A DNA stretch of 64,000 bases from Trichuris trichiura (lineage: Eukaryota; Nematoda; Enoplea; Trichinellida; Trichuridae), in NCBI GenBank assembly GCA_037903355.1, contig JBAJFE010000006.1, forward strand, positions 310,001-374,000. Reading direction: 5' to 3'. Below, in pieces: positions 25,568-36,954 of the stretch. Position numbers and translations under genes: made by a program. The notes under the pieces are model-generated. The model was not told the origin of the DNA. It worked only from the letters and a program-made list of their open reading frames with translations, and searched no databases. How positions within the stretch are numbered: the first letter of the stretch is position 1; each line of letters begins with the position of its first letter.

Positions 25568-28566
25568 CGGCCGTCGTTGCTGCCGAACCTGTTAGCCGTT
25601 GCATCCACCTATTCGATCACCGGTCTGGAATGAACTTCCTCGTCGACACAGGCGCAGCGGTAAGTCTGCTTCCAGCAAATCGAATACCAGGTAACCCACA
25701 TCGTCAACGCAAACCATCAACTGCCTCGGTATATGCCATCAACGGCACGCCAGTGACTGTCCATGGGTCCAAGACACTCACAGTCCAGTTCGATGTATTG
25801 CCACCAGCGAAGTGGACCTTTACCGTGGCTAACGTGGAAACAGCAATCATTGGAGCGGACTTCATTCACCATCACCGCCTAGTAGTCGATCTTGCCAATA
25901 GCCGCGTCTTCCAGTCAAGAGAACGCTCCTTACCAGTAGCAGCGATCTCTATTTTAAATGAATTTCCCTCACTCACGTCTAGCATGACGCCTGCCGATAC
26001 TGCAGCTCACCCAATACAGCACCATATCGTCACCACAGGCCCGCCAGTCTATGCTAGACCCCGACGGTTACCCCCGGACCGCCTCCGCGCAGCTAAAAAA
26101 GAATTTGAGCTCCTGGTGCAGATGGGCATCGCACGTCCTTCAAATAGTTGCTGGGCCTCACCGCTTCACCTCGTACCTAAGAAGGAACCTGGTGCCTGGA
26201 GGCCGTGCGGTGATTACCGACAGTTGAACCGCATTACTGTCCCTGACCGTTACCCTATTCCTCATCTTCATGATGTCACAGTGAAACTGGCCGGGAAGAC
26301 GATCTTTTCTAAAGTCGACCTCATCAGAGCGTATCAGCAGATCCCCGTGCACCCTGAGGATGTGCCCAAAACGGCGGTAATAACTCCCTTCGGGCTGTTT
26401 GAATATACTCGCATGCCCTTCGGGTTAAGAAACGCGGCCCAGACCTTTCAAAGGTTCATGGACGAAGTAACTCGTGGGTTGGACTTCTGCTTCGTCTACT
26501 TGGATGACGTGCTTATCGCAAGTTCGACACCGGCCGAACATGAGAATCACTTAAAGGCCCTGTTTCGTCGTTTCGTCACCTACGACATAAAAATAAATCT
26601 GGCCAAATGCGTTTTTTACGTGAAGCAGCTTGACTTCCTAGGCATGCAAATCACCTCGAACGGCATAAGGCCATTAGCGGAGAAAGTGGCAGCCATCCGG
26701 CAAATGCCAGAACCGAAAAGCACAACTGAATTACGCCGTTTCCTTGGCTGCATCAATTTCTACCGTCGTTTCATTCCTCACGTTGCTGCTACGCTGGCAC
26801 CGTTGGAGAGCCTCTTGTCTTCACGCACTAATAACCGTTTCAGTCTCTCTCTGGAAGCACGCCAGGCATTTCATAGTGCTAAGGAGCAGCTAGCACATGC
26901 CACTATGCTAGCCCATCCGCGAGAGAATGTACCGCTATCGTTAGTAGTGGATGCATCGGATGTCGCCGCAGGAGCTGTGCTCCAACAGCACGTAGAGGGC
27001 AAATGGATGCCCCTAGCTTTTTTTTCAAAGCGATTCCAAGCACGAGAAGCAAGGTACAGTGCGTTTGGACGAGAACTATTAGCCACCTACCTGGCAGTGC
27101 GCCATTTCCGTCATTGGCTGGAAGGTCGCAACTTCTTCATCCTAACTGACCACAAACCACTAGTGTACGCCGTACGGCATCCCTCCAATCGCCATAATCC
27201 ACGTGAGATACGACATTTGGACTTCATCACTACTTTCACAGGTGATATTCGCCATATAAAAGGGGCAAATAACCAAGTCGCGGATGCGTTATCCCGTGCA
27301 CAAGTGAACGCCTTATCCACTGTTGTTGACACCCTCGATATACGACGCTTAGCCCAAGCACAAGAGGCAGACCCAGAACTAGTTCACCTAAGGTCCAACT
27401 CGGCTCTGCAAATACGCGACATCACCCTCCCGGATTTTCAGGCGACACTAGCTTGTGATGTGTCACAAGGGCATCCGAGGCCTTATCTACCTCACTCCTT
27501 CCGTCGTCGCACTTTCGATCTTCTTCATGCACTCTCCCACCCGAGTATCCGAGCAACGCAAAAGCTCATCACTCGACACTATGTTTGGCCCGGAATCAAC
27601 AAAGATGTTCGATTATGGGCAAGGCAGTGCTTGACTTGTCAGCGTACGAAGATTCAACGACATGTAAAGACGCCTCCAAAGTACTTCGCGATCCCAGACT
27701 CACGTTTCGACCACGTACATGTAGACATAGTGGGACCCTTACCGCCTTCGCGTGGTTACACATATATCCTTACAATGGTCGATCGCTTTACACGGTGGCC
27801 AGAGGCTGTTCCACTCATGAACTGCAAAGCTGAAACGGTGGCGCGGTGCTTTACGACAGCTTGGATATCCAGATTTGGGCTGCCCTCGATTATTACCACC
27901 GACCAAGGCCGACAGTTCCAGAGCTCCTTTTGGCTGGCCTTGGCCAACTTCTTGGGAATTCAACTGGCGCCCACGTCCGCCTACCATCCGCAAGCCAACG
28001 GCCTAGTTGAGCGATTCCACAGACAACTGAAGTCAGCACTAACGGCACATGTACATCACTCCCGTCAGTGGGTTGACAGTCTGCCACTTGTGCTTCTAGG
28101 AATTCGCTCCGCCGTTAAAGAAGACTTGCGCCATTGTCCTGCTGAGCTCGTCTACGGTTCTTCCTTGCGTTTGCCAGCAGTTTTCTTCTCCCCGACCACA
28201 GGTAGCAAACACCCTTCTTCACACCGAGCAGAACTAGACACCTTTTTTGGATCAGTCCGGCCGACCCCGACGCGCGCACCTCTACGCCCATGTTGGCACG
28301 TACCAAGAGGCCTGCGCACGGCTACACACGTCTTCGTCCGCGTGGACGCGCAGCGTCCACCACTGTCGCCGGCCTACGACGGCCCATTCGCGGTAGTGGC
28401 GCGCACACAGAAGACTCTGACGTTGGCTCGAAATGGGCGACTGGAGACAGTCAGCATGGATAGAGTTAAGCCAGCGTTTTTCAGCGCCGAATCAGCCCTA
28501 ACGGATCGTTCGCCCAGCTCTCTAGGGGCGGGCTATGTAGCGGACGCGACCGCCCTTGTTACTTAA
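25480..28566 (+). CDS. pol: Pol polyprotein: protease, reverse transcriptase, RNase H, integrase
   Basis: An uninterrupted 1028-codon frame, in the -1 frame relative to gag; expression probably needs frameshifting, so the first ATG need not be a true start. Numbered from 25480: retropepsin motif LVDTGAA (Asp 56), reverse transcriptase with [18 protein letters not shown] and the YLDD box at 340-343, RNase H catalytic residues about D491, E532, D557 and D602, the integrase HHCC finger at H687/H700/C717/C720, and the integrase DDE triad at D749, D808 and E844. All catalytic residues are present and there is no stop or frameshift, so the enzyme set looks functional. The last codons run 31 bases into the 3' LTR. 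Confidence 0.95.
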   Translation: MLLPSPFWSEGTQMRPTMQLVKRQRRTMLTAVVAAEPVSRCIHLFDHRSGMNFLVDTGAAVSLLPANRIPGNPHRQRKPSTASVYAINGTPVTVHGSKTLTVQFDVLPPAKWTFTVANVETAIIGADFIHHHRLVVDLANSRVFQSRERSLPVAAISILNEFPSLTSSMTPADTAAHPIQHHIVTTGPPVYARPRRLPPDRLRAAKKEFELLVQMGIARPSNSCWASPLHLVPKKEPGAWRPCGDYRQLNRITVPDRYPIPHLHDVTVKLAGKTIFSKVDLIRAYQQIPVHPEDVPKTAVITPFGLFEYTRMPFGLRNAAQTFQRFMDEVTRGLDFCFVYLDDVLIASSTPAEHENHLKALFRRFVTYDIKINLAKCVFYVKQLDFLGMQITSNGIRPLAEKVAAIRQMPEPKSTTELRRFLGCINFYRRFIPHVAATLAPLESLLSSRTNNRFSLSLEARQAFHSAKEQLAHATMLAHPRENVPLSLVVDASDVAAGAVLQQHVEGKWMPLAFFSKRFQAREARYSAFGRELLATYLAVRHFRHWLEGRNFFILTDHKPLVYAVRHPSNRHNPREIRHLDFITTFTGDIRHIKGANNQVADALSRAQVNALSTVVDTLDIRRLAQAQEADPELVHLRSNSALQIRDITLPDFQATLACDVSQGHPRPYLPHSFRRRTFDLLHALSHPSIRATQKLITRHYVWPGINKDVRLWARQCLTCQRTKIQRHVKTPPKYFAIPDSRFDHVHVDIVGPLPPSRGYTYILTMVDRFTRWPEAVPLMNCKAETVARCFTTAWISRFGLPSIITTDQGRQFQSSFWLALANFLGIQLAPTSAYHPQANGLVERFHRQLKSALTAHVHHSRQWVDSLPLVLLGIRSAVKEDLRHCPAELVYGSSLRLPAVFFSPTTGSKHPSSHRAELDTFFGSVRPTPTRAPLRPCWHVPRGLRTATHVFVRVDAQRPPLSPAYDGPFAVVARTQKTLTLARNGRLETVSMDRVKPAFFSAESALTDRSPSSLGAGYVADATALVT
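25540..25546 (+). promoter_or_regulatory. Candidate -1 ribosomal frameshift site between gag and pol
   Basis: GTTAAAC lies in the gag/pol overlap with the gag-frame phasing G TTA AAC, so a one-base slip gives GTT AAA in the pol frame. GUUAAAC is a slippery heptamer known from other systems. A downstream stem or pseudoknot was not established by eye. Confidence 0.65.
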
Positions 28567-28689
28567 GCATCAGAAAACGATACCGTAGGACATATACCTA
28601 TCTATCTAGTACCGAGTACTGTCGATCATTCGATTCTGACTGCCGTGTGAAAGTAAACTGCGTAGTAAAGCTCTTCCGGTCCCACTACA
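28536..28689 (+). repeat. 3' LTR
   Basis: 154 bp, identical to the 5' LTR. Preceded by a G-rich polypurine-like stretch (AGGGGCGGG at 28524-28532). Confidence 0.95.
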
Positions 28690-29291
28690 ATACTAAGTTT
28701 GCGTAGTTCAAAAATGAACGATTTTTGCGCGTGCGTAAAGCAACGTTTACTTCTTTTTAGGAACTTGCAACTTTTATCTTTAATAGAAAAAATACCTTAA
28801 AATTTAAAAATTTTTTAACCAGTTGTAGCTGACTACATTCTGTTTCAACGTAAGCAATTCAAGCTTGGTTGACAGGAGAACTTACGCTTTATGCGTTGAT
28901 TCTTATTAAAAATGTGCAAGTTCTGATAGTACAGTCTAACCTTTTTTCCCTAATAGGTTTCGTACGGCACTTCTTTTGTTTTATTTTGATTTAGTGGCCG
29001 CCCGCCATTTAGTTCAAGAGATGCTACTTTATTGTTGCGTCAATGATAGTGCCTGTAGGAACGCAAGTACTTGCGCTAAGTTAGCTAATAGATGTCTTGT
29101 GTACATATCGCTTTGTGCTCATCAAACTTTGTTTGCATAAAACGACAAAAGTCCATTTGATTGTTCGCGACTTGTTTCTTTAATGCCGTTGTTTTTTGTT
29201 AGTTCGAACGCGTCCAGTTTTAAAATAGCGGGCAGTTGGAGCCCATTGGTAGGCAACGTTAAATATTCAATCAAGCGAATTTCGTATCGGA
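28690..29291. other. Intergenic region upstream of HACD
   Basis: AT-rich sequence with no recognisable gene. It should contain the promoter of the following gene. The first four bases are the ATAC target-site duplication of the retrotransposon. Confidence 0.4.
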
Positions 29292-30206
29292 ATGGTCACA
29301 TTGCGCAAGTGTTACTTACTCTCCTATAACGCCATTCAATTTGTTGGGTAAGAAGTGTTAATTCAATAAGTTCGTTTATAATGTCTTTTTTTCCAGTTGG
29401 TTATCCATTCTGCTTCGCGTGTTCTGGAGCGTCATAAGCGGCGTATCTGTTCACAATATATATGGCATTGTGGCTGATCGAGTTGAGTTCTTTCAAACAA
29501 TGGCTATTTTGGAGGTTAGCCAAGTCAAGAAGGAAAATTTTTTATTGCCCATTGATAATTCACTTTTCCAGGTCATCCATTGTTCGCTTGGTGTCGTGAG
29601 AGCACCCACACTAACCACACTGATTCAAGTAGCCGGTAGACTATTCGTTGTGTGGCCCATTGCTCACAATGTTGTGGAGGTTGAACATGGTCTTGCGTCG
29701 TGATATTCTTTTTTATAATTCTCCATGTAGGCTCGGACGTCTTTGGGCGCCTTTCTCTACACGATTGCTTGGTCCTTGACTGAAGTAATTCGTTATTCAT
29801 TCTACGCATCCGGTCAAGTCAACTTTACTCCTTATTTACTTCTCTGGTTGCGGTTAGACGTTATCCATGCTAGTATCGTTTTAAAGTGCTGTCTTTAGGT
29901 ACTCGCTATTCCTGGTGCTTTATCCACTCGGCGTCACTGGCGAATTGTTAGCAATTTTCGCGGCAATAGAACCAATTAAGCAAAGAAAATTATCGTCCAT
30001 TGAAATGCCGAACTCAATGAACATCAGTCTGAATTTCTACTACGTCGTTTGGTGCACGATACTACTTTACTTGCCGCGTATGCGTCGTGAAATCTTTTAC
30101 AACCATACGACATTTGTTTTTTTTAGTGTTTCCGAAGTTGTACTTCTACATGATCAAGCAGCGCCAAAAAATGCTTATTGGAAATGCTCACAAAAAGACA
30201 TCTTAG
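29292..30206 (+). CDS. HACD: Very-long-chain (3R)-3-hydroxyacyl-CoA dehydratase, HACD1/2 type
   Basis: Exons 29292-29347, 29397-29514, 29572-29679, 29731-29852, 29899-30077 and 30127-30206 give 220 residues. This ER enzyme catalyses the third step of fatty-acid elongation, dehydrating 3-hydroxyacyl-CoA to trans-2-enoyl-CoA. It aligns with HACD2/PHS1 throughout: YLLSYNAIQFVGW, FFQTMAILEVIHCSLGVV, AHNVVE, IAWSLTEVIRYSFY, YSLFLVLYPLGVTGELL, and FPKLYFYMIKQRQKML. The proposed catalytic Tyr and Glu are present as Y143 and E150 (YPLGVTGE). Several hydrophobic segments fit the six-helix topology, and the C-terminus NAHKKTS is lysine-rich like the ER-retrieval tails of relatives. It is slightly shorter at the N-terminus than mammalian HACD2. 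All introns are 46-57 bp. Confidence 0.94.
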
Positions 30207-30817
30207 AGAAACTTCCGCTTTTCCCATCGTTGAAGTTTATTTGTTATTTTCGTTCGATCTAACTTGCGGACTCGAATTAAATTTGAATAGAAAGAGGTTC
30301 ATTCATTCAACAATTTGTCTGAGCGGGAAAAAAACAGTTTGCTTTATCGCCGTTGCGTATAACATTTCATTTGCTTGTCAACTGAATTTTTTCGTAGACT
30401 TGAGGCAGTTTTCTAAATAAAACGACGGTCGGCGGGTTCATTTCATGAACTATTTTTTACAGTCTATCTCCATTCATGATATAGAACAGACAACAAGTGG
30501 CTATGTAAAGTGTGATAGTGACAGCCCTAACGTGAGCGTGACGAGAGAGAAGTTCTTCCTTTCTCCTTGTCTCCCTTTATGGTTGGCCTAAGGACAGACT
30601 AGCGCGAAGATAGGCCGAACTTCTGCCCTCATGCGGTTACTATTCAAATCTGGCAACTGTCGAAACCTGAGCATTTATATTTCATACAGTACGGAGGAAA
30701 GCTTACTTTAGCGTATATTGTCGAATTTTCCCATCAATTTCAAGCTAATCTGACTGAACAGTAACAATAAGCATTAAGATGACATGCTCTTTGTTCTTAA
30801 CTGTTTTTAGGCCAACT
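30207..30817. other. Intergenic region upstream of eIF3 subunit L
   Basis: No gene is recognised. It ends in the acceptor CTGTTTTTAG (30801-30810), only 7 bases before the eIF3L start codon, which suggests a trans-splice site. Confidence 0.45.
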
Positions 30818-33442
30818 ATGCAGCAGGAACAATTTTGCCCAGTTAGCGACGAAGTGCGCAATTTTCTAAGGCAACTGAAGCGTTCACTTCGAGATCAGAA
30901 CGCTCAAGAAATCTTGACACTTTACGAATATGGGTGCGCCAACGGCTGTTGGAACTTTAGAAAATGCTTTACCCTTATAATTTGCAGTTTCACCGATTTG
31001 ACGGAACGATTTTGCGGCGAGGCAGCTCTGCCCGACGAGAAGGTGGTAATCAGTGTAACAGCGTCAGGTTGTTACCATTCTGCTTAATTCGTACACTCTT
31101 TTGGTTGAACTTTTTCAAGATCCGTCAAATGTTTACGATAGCATATTCGTCGTCCTCTACAAAGAACTATACTATCGCTTTATCTACGCCAAATCTTATC
31201 GTGCGACAAGCTTGAAATATCGCGTTGCATCCTATTACAACTACATGACTTTTTTTGATGCAATTTTGGCGGCTGAAGAGCCCTTGCGTCTCACTCTACC
31301 CGACCAGTGGCTATGGGATATTGTTGACGAATTCGTCTATCAGGTAATGCCGTTTATAATTGTTTCATTGGTAGCACAAGAAAGGTGTTCAGTTTCATGC
31401 GTTTTGCCAATATAAGGAGAACATTAATAACCATGACGATTTGGACATAGAAGAGCTGAAAAAATGTGATAATCAGGTACGCATTACTTCGTTCTAACGA
31501 TGTGCATGGCAATTTTCTTAGGTGTGGAACTTTTATAATGTTGTTGACGTTTTGTACGCTCTCGCGGAAAAGGCTAGCATAGAAGAGCAGCTGGCAGCTG
31601 TAAAGAATCGAGGTACCATTTGACTTGAGCGATTTTAGTTGTCACCGGTAGTATGTGTTTTCAGAACCATTCAAACCAGATGCGGACGACGAGTTTTTTA
31701 AGCATCCATTGTACTACAAGCTCGCCTACTTTAGCTTGATCAGTCTGCTTCGGTTGCATACTCAACTTGGTGAGTACCATCAGGCGCTGAAAATGGTTGA
31801 AAACATCGAGTTCACTCCAATGGTATCACAGCAACTTGCTGAGGCATGGCTGCCCTTTCGAAGCTAACCCTTTCTTGCTTCAGAGCCTCTACAACTCGGT
31901 TCCATCGTGCCAAGTAACTTTGCATTTCTACGTGGGATTTTGCCACTTGATGAAACGCCAATACCAACAAGCTACTAGGCTGTTCGTTGAAAGTTTGCTC
32001 TATATCCAGCGCACTCGACCGCTAAACAACCAACAGATACAACAAAAGTCTTGGCAGTACGATTTGGTGAGTATGTAAAGCATTTATTGGAGGGGAACGC
32101 TGTTGTGGGTGCGCATTGCCCGGTGGAACTAATTAACAAAACCCTAAACCGCCTGCAATGTCGTTACTTCGTTTATTGTTCCTTTGCTTAGCTCCCTCAA
32201 GCTTGGTAGGGCAACATCTGGCTAGACTTGAGGAAATTGTAGAAAGTAGCGTTTGCCGATACGCAGGTTGTTTCTGTGTGCGCCTAATTACAGTGTGAAT
32301 TCAAATGTTTGAATTAGTTTTCAATTAATCATTCTTGTTATTGTGGCTTCATTAATTATCTTCTGCTGCCGGTATAGAGAGGTTATTAGACCTAATGACA
32401 TTAGCAGGACCGAAACTGCAAAGACTTATCTTAGCGCTTTAGAAAATATTCAGTTTTTAGCATCTAATAATAAACAACTTTTGCATAATTTAAAAGAGCC
32501 ATAGCGGGTTTTGTTGCGTTTTTGTAGGCTGGTTTACCTTTTTTTTACAGGTTGGTCGGATAAACGATCAAATGTACCAGCTTTTGGCAATCTGCGTGAC
32601 ATTGCAACCTCAACGCATAGAAGAAAGCGTCCAGTCAGAGTTGTACAAGCTGGTCGGAGATAGGTTTAACCGCTTGCAGCGCGGGTAGTGATCAGCAATA
32701 CGAAAACATTGCTTCATCGAGCAGTCGTAACTTTTTAGCGAACTGAAAGAATACGAACTTGCTTTCCAATCTGGATGCCCGCGGTTTTTGAATCCCCTGT
32801 GTTCGACGCCGGAGGATGACAGAAATTTATCGCAGCGGGCCATCGAACTACAGGCTGCAGCATTCAGGGACGAAATACGTCAGCAAAGGCTTATACCTAT
32901 TTTGCGAGGGTTAACTTTGTCTTAAACGCAAAAATTGCTAACGTAAGATCATCCCATCCGTAGGTGCCTCAAGTTGTACAGCACTATTAAGCTGTCCAAG
33001 TTGTCATCATTCATGGACAATGATGAGCGCGATCTGACAAACGCGCTTCTGTGCTACAAGGTACTGTAGGACTCCGATAAATGTTTGCAAGTGTCTTTTC
33101 TTTTCAGCATAAAATGTACGACCCGGAGAAAGGCGTTAATGCGGAGGATAATTCTTCAGTTGATCTGGACTTCTACATCAACTTGGTAAGAAGTTAATTG
33201 CGGCTAACGTATTGCAATTGTCATTGTAATTGAAGGATATGATTTATATCGCTGACACAACTGTTGCCCGTCGATACGGAGAATACTTCATACACCACAT
33301 TCAGCAGTTGATAGAGGTAACGCCGTATTTTGAAACGACAACATTCGCATATAAATCTTTTCAGTTAAACAAAAACCTGCCGAAGATTAGCGGGAAATCA
33401 TTCAAGGACCGCTACGCCGAGCTGAGAGACTGCCGCAGATAG
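30818..33442 (+). CDS. EIF3L: Eukaryotic translation initiation factor 3 subunit L
   Basis: Thirteen exons give 519 residues: 30818-30933, 30988-31052, 31120-31343, 31393-31476, 31522-31612, 31665-31822, 31884-32066, 32551-32684, 32739-32909, 32964-33060, 33108-33185, 33236-33316 and 33365-33442. eIF3L is part of the eIF3 octamer that recruits the 43S complex to mRNA. Matches run the whole length: LTERFCGE, VVLYKELYYRFIYAK, LPDQWLWDIVDEFVYQ, VWNFYNVVDVLYAL, LAYFSLISLLRLH, YHQALKMVENIEF, PSCQVTLHFYVGFCHLMKRQYQQA, LLYIQRTR, QMYQLLAICVTL, and the C-terminal YIADTTVARRYGEYFI. Human eIF3L is 564 residues; the N-terminus is shorter here. The 484-bp intron 7 is much longer than the others and contains a possible nested gene. 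Confidence 0.95.
32158..32504 (+). other. Possible small membrane-protein gene nested in eIF3L intron 7
   Basis: Two open stretches sit in the long intron. The first (32158-32298) begins MSLLRLLFLCLAPSSLVG, a good signal peptide, and continues through a charged helix. The second (32316-32504) encodes a hydrophobic helix (LIILVIVASLIIFCC) followed by a basic-to-polar tail ending LKEP. Together they would form a short type I membrane protein. No GT-AG pair that joins them in frame was found, so this is unproven and may be chance or a decayed gene. Confidence 0.3.
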
Positions 33443-33633
33443 TCTAGCAAAGACTGTTGTACGAATAAAAATTTGCACCGACGAGTATCGTTTTACTAAG
33501 TTTGGTTTATTACAAATTTATTCATGTTTATGATGTAACCATTTTTGGCACTTTATCAATGTAATTCAATATCATTTACGCCCCATTATTAGTTTATTCT
33601 TTTAGTTGTAAGCTTGTTTCGACCAGACGCATT

Positions 33634-34155
33634 CTATGCGCTGTTTCTTCCTCCTTTCCTTTTGTTTTTACATTTCTTCTTAGGTTTGCCATCTAATTCT
33701 TCTGAACTTTTCTTCGCGGAGTCTTCTTTCGAATCTCTATGCTGTTCCTGCTTGGACGATGAATTCGACGCCGATTTCTTTGCCGCTTCTTTCAACTCTT
33801 TCATATGTCTTGCCTTCATCCCTGAAGAACGTTTCCTTTTGCGCTGCTTTTCGGATGCAGGCTTTCCCAGTTTTGGCAGCGAGTTTGAATCGTCCGGCTG
33901 CGATGGTTTCTCCTTGTCTTCTGCGTCGTTCTCTTGTTCATCGCCGCCACCTTCGGCTCCTTCTTTTTCTTCCAAAGCGGGCTTTTCCTGCTCTAAAGCT
34001 TCTCCTTCCTCGGGAGCATTGTCACCTTTTGGTTGGTCACCAGCGTCTCCTTCATCCTGCTTCTCATTGGTCTCCTCTTTCCTTTCACCCTCATCCGACT
34101 TGCCTCGCTTATCAGAATTCGACTCGTTCACTTTTTCACCCTCGTCAGCATCCAT
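33634..34155 (-). CDS. Acidic, lysine-rich disordered protein, function unknown
   Basis: A single uninterrupted frame of 173 residues. Composition is extreme: Glu, Asp, Lys, Ser, Gly and Gln dominate, with almost no hydrophobic or aromatic residues and a single Cys. The first 100 residues are mostly acidic (EGEALEQEKPALEEKEG). A central basic patch (KQRKRKRSSGMKARHMK) and the C-terminus (KPKKKCKNKRKGG) resemble nuclear or nucleolar localisation signals. It could be a histone- or RNA-binding chaperone-like tail protein; no domain was recognised. The opposite strand also reads open (33614-34168), but as Ser/Pro/Phe-rich shadow sequence. It ends 191 bp from the eIF3L stop, tail to tail. A spliced upstream exon cannot be excluded. 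Confidence 0.6.
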   Translation of the reverse strand: MDADEGEKVNESNSDKRGKSDEGERKEETNEKQDEGDAGDQPKGDNAPEEGEALEQEKPALEEKEGAEGGGDEQENDAEDKEKPSQPDDSNSLPKLGKPASEKQRKRKRSSGMKARHMKELKEAAKKSASNSSSKQEQHRDSKEDSAKKSSEELDGKPKKKCKNKRKGGRNSA

Positions 34156-34495
34156 TACCGCGATCTAACAACGACTGCGCAGATCAACTAAGCGATGTTA
34201 GCACTAGCCTTGCTCACTTTAAGACAAGATTTAAACAAGGCAAATTGGTTAGTTTAAAGTGGCTGTTTTGTCTTTCAGGAACGTTGTGATTTTAATCTTT
34301 TATTTAGATAATAATGTCAAAATAATTCGTCAGCGTTTTCTGTTGACCATTGCGGTTGATCCTGTCATTCCGATATTCATTGCTGTTAAATTGTATAATC
34401 TCTCAGAAATCAAGAGGAATACGAGTTTTCTTCGGATCCACAATCAGAACAGGTCAATCACAGTAAACAGGTTTTGATCTGTATATGTATATATA

Positions 34496-36740
34496 CAGTC
34501 GGCCCTCGTTATCCGCAGTTAAATCGTCCAAAATTTTGAGCGTTTCACCGCGTTATGTAGGATACCCTATGAAAAAAGCCAAATAGCTTATATTCTAGCC
34601 GCGTATTTCATCCTGCCCTGCCCCCTTGAATTCCCTCCGCAACGATTATCATACCTAGTGATCTTTCGAAGCTTGGTACTACGGTATGTACCTACGAGAT
34701 AAAAGCATCAATGAGACTGCACTTGTCCAATGGGCTTAGCCATCAGAGTCCAGGCCGTTAGATACAAGAAAGGATGGAAGGAAGATGCTCTTTCTCTAAA
34801 CTAGTGGGAATCCCCTTGCTTTAATGAGCTAAGCGATGTACTGGTGCGCGGAATGGGTACACAGCAAGGGAAATATAAAATACATAGGCGCACTTAAGCA
34901 GAAATAGTGAACATCACACAGAACACATCCACGCAGAGCGAAACGTCTACGGCAGAAACGTTTGGCCCATCAGGAATTAATTTATTCACTTTCTGTAGGT
35001 GGGCGCAGATCCCCTAGAGAAAGGCCAGTCCTACGGTTTTTTGAACTTGTTGGCAGCGAAACTTCTCGCCTTAAAATGCTAGTTTTTGCAGCTGCCGGAG
35101 CTTTATTTAAAAACATTATTATAATGAGCTGTCTCTCCCTTTTCTTCGCTTCAATGAATAAATCTTGCAGCAACTTCAGCGAAGCCGTTATTCTTTGTGT
35201 AAACATGATGCCTCGTTTCATGGATGGATCGTATTCAGCAGTCATATCCTTTAGGACCTGCGCTTGCCGGCAAATACTGGCAAGCTTTCGCAGCGTCCAA
35301 TCCGAGGGTATTTCAGCTTCTGTATCTTCTGTAACGTCGTCGTCGCTGCCCCTAGGTGATTGTATCAGTTCCTCGAGTTCCTCGTTGGTGAACGATTTTC
35401 CACAATCTTCTATGTGCTCCCTGATATCGTCTTCTATCATGTCGGAGGAACCCTCACGTCCCAACTCCTTGGCAATATTCACTATGTCCATTACCTCCTC
35501 ATCGATGGCACCCAAGTCCTCGCATTTATTGACTGCGTCCTCCCCACAAACGCTTCCAGCAACCACTGATTAGGCTTTATCTCGTGTACTGCCTCTGCGA
35601 CGAGGGCGATAGCATCTGCCACTGAGAGACGCTTCCACAGGCCGGTAAGATCGCAATCAGAATTAGCGTAGAAGTTATCACGAAGCTTCTCAAATACGAG
35701 ACACGTGTAAGTAGCCTTAATGCATTCTATGGCGCCTTGATCCGGTTGCTATAGCAGTGATATCGAGTTAGCGGGCAAGAATTTCACCTCAACGTCTTCA
35801 TTAGCGAAGCAAAGAGCTTGCAGGTGATCGGGAGCGTTATCAATTACGAGGAGAGCCTTGAGAGTCATTCCTTTGCTTTCCAGGTATTTTTTTGCTTCAG
35901 GAATGAAGTGTTGGTTAAACCACTCTGTAAAAAAGATAGCAGTCATCCACGCCTTCTTGTTGTAGTGCCAGAATACCTACAGGCAATCGTTGTTCTTGTT
36001 TCTGAGCGACCGAGGATTATGAGTCCGGTAGACAAAGCCGGGCTTTATCACGTGACCACTGAAAAGGGTCAAACTTCCTGTTATTGATCAGAATTCATAG
36101 CAGCAATGGTAATTTTTACGTATACCTGCCGCCTCTCAGTAACTTTTAACTCTAGATGTACGTATGGAAAAACGCCGTCCTCATTAACCTGTACATAGTA
36201 CAAGTCTGAATCTGAGCTCAATTCACAATTTTGGCCTTCATTCTCATCGATCTCCCCTAATACGTCTTCTCCTCCACCATTCAAACGATTAGAGATGGAG
36301 CACTTCAGGAAAGATTTCGTAAGTCCCAGCTTTTACAATATTTCGTTCGTTTATCATAAACACAGCAAGAGGAAACTTGATTTTTTGATTCCTTTGCGCT
36401 TGAAAATAATCACTGGCTTTAACTTGATTCTATCTGTTAAACATGATAGTAGCACTGTAAGTCGAATCATTTCATGTCCTATGAGCTACTATGTCAAAGT
36501 TAATAGGGGTTAAATCCATATTTCCAATACTGGACAGAGACTTGATGTTCCTTTCGTAAACGAATAATATAACCTGAAAATGAAAGTTTTTTGCACTTGT
36601 TGGTAAGATGCAATAAAAAATAAAACCAACCCACTGCTGGAAATCTAGCACCGCCACTTTAGTCGATGGGTAGCTTCAGCCCAATTTTCGTTCTTTGTTC
36701 TATTACTAAGTTTTTTTTCTTTTCATGAAGCACCATCACT
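34496..36740 (-). mobile_element. Decayed Tigger/pogo-type DNA transposon (copy A)
   Basis: The left end is an inverted-repeat-like CAGTCGGCCCTCGTTATCCGC preceded by TA, as in Tigger elements, which duplicate TA. The transposase runs on minus. An N-terminal KRKKNLVIEQRTKIG resembles the Tigger helix-turn-helix start near 36720. The DDE core is at 35946-35749 with VIDNAPDH and KFLPANS, typical of the DNAPxH and LPPN motifs. Then PDQGAIECIKATY and a C-terminal region at 35566-34982. Stops and frame breaks interrupt it, including a TAG right after SISLL. No matching right terminal repeat was found, so the element is truncated or rearranged. Confidence 0.8.
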
Positions 36741-36954
36741 AACTTAACGTTGCCTCTACGCAAAGGCTTGTTTAATTTAGCGCATCACATCGCTTAGACT
36801 TTTAGAGCGCCTCCGGTGACAACGTAGCCATGCTGTCTGACCCATTCTTCAAAGTAATTTTCAAGGTCATCAACAGTCAAACTAACGTCACCCGATTAAT
36901 TTTAATATTGATACAAAATTGATACAACATTAGCGACGAAAGGGTGGCGAATCG

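Larger units (their letters stand above)
24504..28689 (+). mobile_element. Complete Ty3/Gypsy LTR retrotransposon, CsRn1-like clade
   Basis: The element is 4186 bp, flanked by the 4-bp direct repeat ATAC (24500-24503 and 28690-28693). Two 154-bp LTRs begin TG and end CA and appear identical base for base, so insertion is recent. Gag and Pol lie in overlapping frames, with Pol ordered protease, reverse transcriptase, RNase H, integrase, which defines Ty3/Gypsy. The primer site begins TGGTGACCCG and Gag has a C-x2-H-x9-C-x3-C finger ([18 protein letters not shown]). Both fit CsRn1-type elements of worms; clade assignment is from memory of these traits. Its GC content and codon use are visibly higher than the surrounding AT-rich DNA. 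No envelope gene is present. Confidence 0.95.
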
